NCBI GenBank assembly: GCA_947685225.1
Contig: CANTUV010000004.1
Coordinates: 11,439,001 to 11,503,000 of the forward strand
Origin: Garcia nutans
Lineage: Eukaryota > Streptophyta > Magnoliopsida > Malpighiales > Euphorbiaceae
Length of the DNA: 64,000 nucleotides
Direction of reading: 5' to 3'
In this document: positions 56,290-64,000 of the stretch, piece after piece
Layout: each line of letters opens with the position of its first letter
How positions within the stretch are numbered: position 1 is the first letter of the stretch
Translations under genes and position numbers: made by a program
The notes under the pieces: generated by a model
What the model was told of the DNA's origin: nothing
Databases searched by the model: none
Seen by the model: the letters and a program-made list of their open reading frames with translations, nothing else

Positions 56290-59200
56290 TTATTCATCCA
56301 GATAAACTGGATCAACCAATTTGATTTCTTCAAGTGAATGCTCTTGGAATCCTTCGTAAAATGGCTTGAGTCTATGCCCATTAACTTTGAAAACCTTATT
56401 AGTTACTAAGCTTTTAATTTCAACTGCACCATAAGAAAATACATTAGTAACAATAAAAGGTCCAATCCAACAAGAACGCAACTTACCTGGCATCAATTTC
56501 AATCTAGAATTATAAAGCAACACTTTTTGTCCAACTACAAAATTCTTCTTGAGAATAAATTTGTCATGAAGTGCCTTGGTCTTATCTTTATAAATCCTAG
56601 AATTTTCATATGCTTCAAGCCGAATTTCTTCCAACTCTTGCAATTGTGGCTTTCTTTGCTCCTTAGCCTTATCCATATCCAAATTGCAATGTCTAACAGC
56701 CCAATATGCCCTGTGTTCTAACTCAACTGGAAGGTGGCATAATTTACCAAAAAGCAACTTGTAAGGGGACATTCCAATAGGGGTCTTATAGGCTGTCCTA
56801 TAAGCCCACAAAGCATCATCAAGTTTGAGGCCCCAATTTTTTCTATTGGGATTCACAGTCTTTTCTAAAATAGACTTGATTTCTCTATTAGACACCTCCG
56901 CTTGACCACTTGTTTGAGGGTGATAAGCTGTAGCTACTTTATGAAAAATACCATATTTCTTCAATAAAGTTTCTATAGATCGATTACAAAAATGAGTGCC
57001 CTGGTCACTAATCAAAGCTCTTGGAATTCCAAACCTGCTTAAAATATTAGATTTGATGAAACTTATAACAACATTAGAATCATCAGTTTTTGTGGCTTTG
57101 GCCTCCACCCATTTTGAGACATAGTCAACAGCAAGTAATATATAAAAAAACCAAAAGATGAAGGAAATGGTCCCATAAAGTCAATTCCCCAGACATTAGA
57201 AAATTTCACAAACAAGTATTGGAGATTGAGTCATTTCATTTCTACGGGATAAGCTTCCTGTTCTTTGACACTGTTCACAATGTTTACAAGATAAATAAGA
57301 ATCTTTGAATAAAGTAGGCCAATAAAAACCACAATCTAATATTTTTTTTTAGCAGTTCTCTTAGGTCCAAAATGACCTCCACAAGCATATGTATGACAAA
57401 AAGTGAGGATAGACTGAATTTCATTATCTGGAATGCATCTTCTAATAAGTTGATTAGAACAAAATTTCCATAAATATGGATCATCCCACACATAATACTT
57501 AGCGTGACTTTTTATTTTATCCCTCTTACTTTTTTCCAAATCAGATGGTAAAGTCTTAGTTACTAAAAAGTTCACTAAATCAGCATACCAAGGGACCATA
57601 CCTTGTAAATTGAATAACTGCTCATCAGGAAAAGATTCTTGCAAAGGAATTGGATTATCTTGTGTCATTATTCTGCTCAAATGGTCTGCTACTACATTTT
57701 TAGAGCCTTTTTTATCCTTAATTTGAAGATCAAACTCTTGTAATAAAAGGATCCACCGAATTAATCTTGTTTTTGCTTCTTTTTTCGCTAATAGATACTT
57801 CAAAGCTGCATGATCAGAAAATACAATTACTTTAGAATAAAGTAAATATGATCGAAACTTCTCTAAAGCAAAAACAATAGCTAAAAATTCTTTTTCAGTG
57901 GTGGAATAATTGCGCTGAGCTGAGTTTAGTGTCCTGGATGCATAATAGATCACATGAAGTTGCTTGCCAATACGTTGCCCCAAAATTGTTCCTACTACAT
58001 AATTACTTGCATCACACATTAACTCAAATGGCAAGGTCCATTCTGGTGGTTGAATAATAGGAGGCGATGTCAATGCAGATTTTAATTTATCAAAAGCATC
58101 TTTACATTCTTGGCAAAACTCAAAGGGAACATCTTTTTGTAACAGTTTGGATAATGGCAAAGCTATCTTTGAAAAATCCCTAATGAACCTGCGGTAAAAA
58201 ACTGCATGACCAAGAAAAGAACGCACTTCCCTCACAGTTGTGGGGTATGGTAAGTTCAAAATTAAACCAATTTTAGCTTTGTCTACCTCAATTCCCTTAT
58301 TAGAAATTACATGTCCTAAAACAATTCCTTGTTTTACCATAAAATGGCATTTCTCATAATTTAACACAAGATTTTTCTCAATGCAACATTCGAGAACACA
58401 AGTTAAATTATTAAGACATGTTTCAAATGAATCACCATATACCGAAAAATCATCCATGAATACTTCAATGCAATTATCAATAAATTCTGAAAATATACTC
58501 ATCATGCATCTTTGAAATGTAGCAGGTGCATTACAAAGTCCAAATGGCATTCTTTTGAAAGCAAAAGTTCCAAAAGGACAAGTGAAAGTAGTCTTTTCCT
58601 GATCCTCTGGTGCAATGACAATTTGATTATACCCTGAAAATCCATCAAGAAAGCAAAAATAAGACTTACCTGCCAATCGCTCAAGCATTTGGTCAATGAA
58701 TGGTAAAGGAAATTGATCCTTTCTTGTTGTTGAATTCACTTTTTGATAATCTATACACACTCTCCATCCATTTTGAATCCTTGTCGGAATGAATTCATTG
58801 TCTTGATTTTTCACCACTGTTACTCCTGATTTTTTAGGGACTACCTGGATTGGACTTACCCATTTACTGTCAGAAATTGGATAAATCACTCCTGCATCAA
58901 GCAACTTCAAAATCTCCTTTTTTACCACTTCCATCATTTGTGGGTTTAACCTTCGTTGAGCTTCCTTACTTGGGTTTTCATCATCTTCCAATAAAATCCT
59001 GTGCATACAAACAGAAGGGCTTATACCTTTAATATCAGCTATTGTCCATCCAATCGCTTCCTTGTAGATTCTAAGAACTCGAATCAATTTCTCTTCTTGA
59101 AGCTTTGTTAAATCACTTGCAACAACCACCGGAAGTGATTCGCCATCCCCTAAATAGACATACTTCAAATGTTCTGGTAAAGGCTTGAGTTCCAGAACAG

Positions 59201-59417
59201 GTGCCTGTGTAATAGAAGGAAACAATTTTGTATAAGAAACAGGCAAGTCTATTTTTAAAATTTCATACCTTTTTGAATTTTGTGGGAGTGACTGTAATGC
59301 CATCATTGTATCTATAATTTCTTCTCTTAGTGGTAAAGCACCATCAATTTCCATGTTTCCTTGAGAAATTACCACTTCTATATCATCTTTATTGTTCAAT
59401 TTGAAAACATCCTGCAC
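56290..59417 (-). pseudogene. Athila Pol: RT, RNase H, integrase; two homopolymer frameshifts
   Basis: The long open segment (59417 down to 57336) holds RT with WVSPIQVVPKKSG, RVCIDYQKVN, and the catalytic FMDD encoded at 58449-58460. RNase H follows (ELMCDASNYVVG, TEKEFLAIVFALEK, VFSDHAALK), then the start of the integrase zinc region. The frame is lost in a run of nine A (minus strand) at 57342-57350, directly after GPKRTAK. Within the integrase core a second break lies in a T7 run near 57148-57154. The segment 57108-56290 then gives WVEAKATK, ALISDQGTHFC (second Asp) and QTSGQAEVSNRE (Glu), followed by the C-terminal domain with GPFIVTNVFSYGAVEI. The enzyme copies RNA and inserts cDNA; this copy is dead. 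Confidence 0.92.
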
Positions 59418-59450
59418 AAGTACATCAATAACATCAATAGAGAAAACAAA

Positions 59451-61613
59451 TTAATCATTGTCTGGATACCTCATAGCATCAAATATATTAAATTTGACAA
59501 TTTCTCCATCAAATTCCATAGTCATGGTACCATCATCAACATCAATTTTTGTCTTTGCAGTTTTTAGGAAAGGTCTTCCTAACAATATTAATGCTGAATT
59601 TGATGCAGAAGTATTATCCCCCATATCTAAGATGTAAAAATCTGTTGGAAAAATTAGTTTACCAACTTGTACTAGAACATCCTCAATTAAGCCCAAGGGA
59701 TATGCATTAGATCTATCAGCTAATTAAATAATCACATTAGTTTCCTGTAACATACCCAAATTCAAAGTTTGAAATATTGAATAAGACATGACATTAATAG
59801 ATGCTCCTAAATCTGCCATGGCATGCTCAAATTTAGAATCTCCTATTTTACATGGAATTGAGAATGAGCCTGGATCCTTGCACTTGGGAGGTAACTTACG
59901 TTGAATCATTGCTGACACATTTTCTCCAACACTAATTTTCTCATTACCTTTCAAATTGCGCTTTGTAGTGCATAATTCCTTAAGAAATTTAGCATACCTT
60001 GGAATTTGTTTAATAGCATCAAGCAGTGGTATATTGATTTCAACCTTTCTAAATGTCTCCAAAATCTCCGCTTCACTTTCTTCTTTTTTTGTCTTAGCCA
60101 ACCTGCTAGGAAATGGAGGAACAACACGTTCAGTACAATCATTCATGCTAGGTTCAGAAATTACCTTATCTTTGGATATTTTGATCTCTTTTTCTTTTTG
60201 GCTTTTCTTATTGACTTCATCTTGTTGTGCTTGGCTGTCAATTTCCTTGCCACTCCTTAATAGTATAGCACTTGCATTCTCTCTAGGATTTATGACAGTT
60301 TGGGATGGTAGCTTTCCTGAATCTCTTGCTTCTAACTTGCTCACTGACGTTGCTAGCTGACCAATTTGTATCTCAATGTTTTGAATGCTGTTTCTGGTTT
60401 CTTGTTGAAATTGTTGTGCGTTATTAGCCAAAGCTTTAACAATATCTTTGAGTGACATACCTTGGTTAGGAATATGATTGGCTTGCTGCTTATGTGGATT
60501 ATACCGATTCTGTAATGGTTGATTTCCATAGCTAAAATTTGGATGATCTCTCCATCCTGGATTGAATGAATTGGAGTATGGGTCATATCTTCACTGATGT
60601 TGATTTGGAAAATTGCCAACTACATTAGCTTGTTGAATTGGTTCTTCTTCTTGTAATGTAGGGCACATGTCAGTAGTATGACTCGAAATCGAACAAATAC
60701 CACACATCATTACTGCTTGTGACTTTCCTGTAACCAACTGTTTCACCAGAGATGTTAAATCGAAAATTTGCTTCTCAAGATTGGATGTACTTACCTCATT
60801 AACTTTCTTGGTTGTGTGATCCATCCTCATTCCAAATTGCTGTGAGTTTGCTGCCATATTAGCAATCAATTGCCTTGCATCATCGAGTGTTTTGTCAACT
60901 AGAGCTCCTCCACTCGCAACATCTACCATACTTCTGTCCATTGGAAGTAAACCTTCATAAAAATATTGAATGAGGAGTTGATCACTTATCTGATGGTACG
61001 GGCAGCTTGCACATAATTTTTTGAAATGCTCCCAATATTCATACGAACTTTCTCCACTATATTGCCTAATGCCACAAATTTCCTTCCTTATGTTTGCAGC
61101 ACGAGAAGCAGGAAAATACTTTTCTAAAAATAACCTTTTCATCTCATTCCATGAGTTTATAGAACCTGAGGGTAGGTAATACAACCAATCCTTTGCAGTG
61201 TTGTCCAATGAAAAAGGGAAAGCTCGAAGCTTAATCTGTTCTTTAGAAATGCCTTGAGGTTTCATGCTAGAACATACAACATGGAACTCCTTGAGATGTT
61301 TGTAAGGATCCTCACCTGCAAGACCATGAAACTTTGGCAACAAATGGATTAGTCCATATTTTAGTTCAAAAGCAACGTCTAAAGTGGGAAACTGGATACA
61401 TAGAGGCTGCTGATTTAAGTCAGGGGTAGCTAGCTCTTTTAATGTTCTAGCAGCCATGATCTCAATTTTTGGTTCAGAATTTGACTCTGTTGAGGAGTTA
61501 TCTTCCTTATTTGATTCACAAAAATCAGAACTTTTTCTAACTTTTTCCTTCTTAGCTTGTTTGGCCTTTTTCCTCAATTTTTTTGTTGTTTTCTCTATTT
61601 CTGGATCAAACAA
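59451..61613 (-). pseudogene. Athila Gag and protease, in-frame stops
   Basis: One frame runs from MFDPEIEKTTKK (61613) with TGA at 60591, TAA at 59724 and TAA at 59451, and continues in the same frame into RT. A basic N-terminus is followed by the Athila Gag core: HLLPKFHGLAGEDPYKHLKE, AFPFSLDNTAKDWLYYLP, KYFPASRAANIRKEICGIRQ and the YFYEGLLPMDRSMVD block. A knuckle CGICSISSHTTDMC lies near 60660-60705. The protease is at 59870-59760 with DLGASINVMS, then LGRPFLKTAKTKIDV at 59610-59565. Codon context suggests the stops were CGA (60591) and CAA (59724). It starts 70 bp after the primer site. Confidence 0.92.
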
Positions 61614-61681
61614 AATTTCAACAGATTGAGAAGATCATGTCATAAAAAAAAGTAAATAATATAAAATCAAATAGACTATCA

Positions 61682-61700
61682 ATCCCCGGCAACAGTGCCA
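61682..61700 (-). promoter_or_regulatory. Primer-binding site of the Athila-type element
   Basis: The minus strand reads TGGCACTGTTGCCGGGGAT six bases inside the LTR. It resembles the TGGCGCCGTTGCCGGGG site (Asp-tRNA type) common in Athila/Tat elements. Confidence 0.85.
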
Positions 61701-61706
61701 AAATCT

Positions 61707-63146
61707 TGGTGGGTGTCGAAACCACCAAAAATTAATTAACCTACTTTAATGATTTTGTGTATAGTAATAAGTAGGGTTGATTCCACAGAGACTGAATTGT
61801 GTCACTTGATTTTGCTGAAAATAAAGGGGGGGTTTAAAATGCAATTATGACAAATAACTTAAATTCAATGAATAAAAAGATCAGCTCAAAGAACGTTCAT
61901 AATTCACTGAATAATTTGATCACAGACAAAACATATGATTTTATTTTAGATTAAATACTTAACATAGATTTATTAAAAAGCAAAATAAATCTTCCACTTC
62001 CCTATATTCATCAATTAAAGCCCAGCACTTTTATTGAATCTAGTTATTAATTGAATTGGTATTAAGCAATCCTCAACAAATTAATAACTGCATTGCAACA
62101 GGAAGTAGTTAAGCTTGAATAATAATTTATGAAGCATAAATCATTTAATTCACCCTATTGTTTCTTTATGTTTTTATTAAAAACTTGGATCATAATTAAT
62201 AAAACCTAATTGCTACTAGTATCACTCTTCATAACAATTACGGATTAAGAAGAATGATTAGCAATTAATCATAATAAACGATCAACTATTAGGCCTTTTT
62301 AGTTGAATATTTATCATATTAAAAACAATAATATCAAGAAACAATAGATATTTAATCAAAATAAAGAAATTATAACCTGGCCTCACAAATTACGCAAATG
62401 AACTTGAAGTCTTTGAGCTGAATTTAAAACTTAGCCACTCATGTTGTGGCTTACAACAACAAAATACAAAGAAAATTAATAAAACAACAAGGGAGAGGAG
62501 ATGATTTCAGATGGGATCTTCCAAGGCATACAAATGAAGGTATTTATAGCCATGCATGGCTGTACAAAGGGGTTTAATAATTAAAATGCCACCTAATTTC
62601 ATCATTATTGCATTGCTGTAATGGACAGCATGTTTGCACCACCTTCAGTCTCATTTTCGTGCACATTAGTTGATTCCCAGCCGCTGGAATAATTTTTTCA
62701 TTTTAGGTCTATCCATTAGCTTTCCAAATCATATTTTTATGTCCAATTTGGACATCCACAACTCATCTTATGATTTTAATACTAAAGGTGGTGCAGATCA
62801 GATGGACAGCATGGCTGTCACCACTTTCAGTCTCTTTTTTTGTCCACATTCCTTCATTATTAGCATCTGGAGTATTTTTTTTCTTGTAGGTCTGTTCATT
62901 AGCTTTTAGTTGAGTCATTGTTCACCCAAATTGGAGACCTACAAATTAAAATATCCTTTAAAAATCAAGGCAACGGTCAAATTTATTATAATGCTGAAAT
63001 TTCTTTATTTTAAAACATTTATTCACAACACTCTTAAAATAAAATCTATTTTATTTAAAAACACTTTATTTGCATAAATTAAGCTTCAAATAACTCAAAA
63101 CAATTAAATATAATGAAAATAAAAATATATAAATTTATATTTATCA
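61707..63146 (-). repeat. 5' LTR (1440 bp) of the Athila-type element
   Basis: It is collinear with 53492-54933. The promoter TATAAATA on the minus strand is at 62541-62548, followed upstream by the palindrome 62548-62561. Confidence 0.94.
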
Positions 63147-63151
63147 CACTC

Positions 63152-64000
63152 CCATGTCACTGAGCATGTCATAGCCACTGTGTTGAGGGAGGATTGACAC
63201 GGCCAGTGACACGCCAATGTCACTGAGCGTGTCAAAGCTTCTGTGTTGTGGGTTTGGGGCACAGTCAGGGACATGCCCATGTTGTTGAGGGTGTCACGTG
63301 TAGAGTTTACCCTAGTTGGTTCTCATCCATATTAGCTCATGTGTATTTCTAAGTGAGTGTGTATCATCACCTTTGGATTAGGTTTTGAAGAGTTTGAGTT
63401 GCCCTAATCCAAGTGTTGAAGGATTCTTGGAAGAGAAAGTGGTTAGGTTGGTGTGAGTTACTCTTGGGGTAAGTACAAACCCTATATGATTGCATACATT
63501 TATATGACTTTGGAACTTAACACATTTGGTTGTAAATGTGTTAAGTAATCTATTATATTGTTGATACAATTGATTAATGCTATGAATTGCATAATGTGAA
63601 AGATATAATGATCATTCAAAATGTATGTACAATGCAATTGGTTATGTATACCCTAATGATGAGATGTGAAGCCATTGTTGTTGGCTATAATGATGCAAAT
63701 GAAATAATTGGGGCATGGTTGCCTAGATGATTATGAGAAAATGAGAATGGAATTGATAATGAAATAATGAAAGAATTGTGTGCCTAGTATGTTATTCAAT
63801 TTTTAGAGTTTGGTTGTTGGTGGCATGCCTAAAAGTAACAATCCCTTGAAGCTGGGTTGGGCTTGGTCCTTGAAGCCAAGTTGGGTTGATGCTTAGCACC
63901 CCTTGAAGCTTGGTTGGGCCTAGTCCTTGAAGCCTAGTTGGGATGTTACATATGAGATATTTCTCATTGGGATAATGATTCGCCTACGGGCTTGATAAAT
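63152..64000 (+). repeat. Third piece of the plus-strand Tekay-like LTR, runs off the window
   Basis: It resumes the 62-bp tandem array (to about 63305) and continues with a C-poor stretch that mirrors the minus-strand LTRs: GGTTAGGTTGG, CTTACTCTTGG-like lines, the inverted GTAACAG module at 63834-63946 and GCCTACGGGCTTGAT at the end. The double hairpin should follow just outside the window. Confidence 0.82.

Larger units (their letters stand above)
53492..63146 (-). mobile_element. Athila-type Ty3/gypsy element, complete ends
   Basis: LTRs 53492-54933 and 61707-63146 (about 2 percent different by eye) are flanked by the perfect duplication CACTC (53487-53491 and 63147-63151). On the minus strand the order is 5' LTR, primer site, gag-protease, RT-RNase H-integrase, 1.3-kb tail, polypurine tract, 3' LTR; 9655 bp in all. 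The Gag sequence is typical of Athila. No envelope-like ORF remains after integrase. Confidence 0.95.

Overview
The window is plant nuclear DNA, most likely from a eudicot with a large, repeat-rich genome. It holds nothing but LTR retrotransposons inserted into one another. I see no intact cellular gene, rRNA, tRNA or CRISPR array. The species cannot be read from the sequence. The evidence for a plant is the combination of element groups: a Sirevirus-type Ty1/copia element with several polypurine tracts and an extra ORF; an Athila-type Ty3/gypsy element; Tat/Ogre-type Ty3/gypsy elements with a second (archaeal-type) RNase H; and many long LTRs of a Ty3/gypsy family that begin TGTAATATCC, end GTGTTACA and use an initiator-Met primer site. 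I call this last family Tekay-like; its structure is clear but its lineage name is an inference.

Left half (1-25966). A minus-strand Tekay-like element with no pol fills 1-7922 (one LTR cut by the window edge, the other 5188-7922). It sits inside the protease-proximal coding region of a minus-strand Tat/Ogre-type element (remaining coding 7923-9715, LTR 10550-11871). That element in turn sits in a plus-strand Tekay-like LTR, of which 11872-12023 and probably 25421-25966 remain. A Sirevirus-type copia element (12024-25420) also lies in that LTR, and its gag was split by a minus-strand solo LTR (14204-17542, target duplication GTACT).

Middle (25967-31617). This is unclassified AT-rich sequence with a small coding-like remnant, split by a second solo LTR (26928-29399, target duplication AGTTT), followed by a diverged Tekay-like LTR fragment.

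Right half (31618-64000). Tat/Ogre-type element A (plus, from 31618) has a decayed gag and pol and is broken at 39689 by a plus-strand Tekay-like LTR whose pieces are 39690-39906, 52678-53491 and 63152-64000. Two later elements are nested in that LTR. Tat/Ogre-type element B (39907-52672, target duplication ATGAT) has gag but no pol, carries a 1-kb minisatellite, and hosts a third solo LTR (41162-43379, target duplication CCACT). The Athila-type element (53492-63146, minus, target duplication CACTC) is the other. Nesting reaches five levels.

How it works together. Each autonomous element encodes Gag (particle), protease, reverse transcriptase/RNase H and integrase. All are now broken by stops and frameshifts except the gag ORF at 8234-9715. 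Most premature stops look like C-to-T or G-to-A changes, as expected for long-methylated, silenced repeats. Element B and the Tekay-like element at 1-7922 lack pol and would have depended on enzymes supplied in trans. The most interesting signals are in non-coding parts: conserved hairpins in the Tekay-like LTRs, a variable foldback cluster in the element B LTRs, telobox clusters in Tat/Ogre LTRs, a compensated palindrome beside the Athila TATA box, and the minisatellite in element B.
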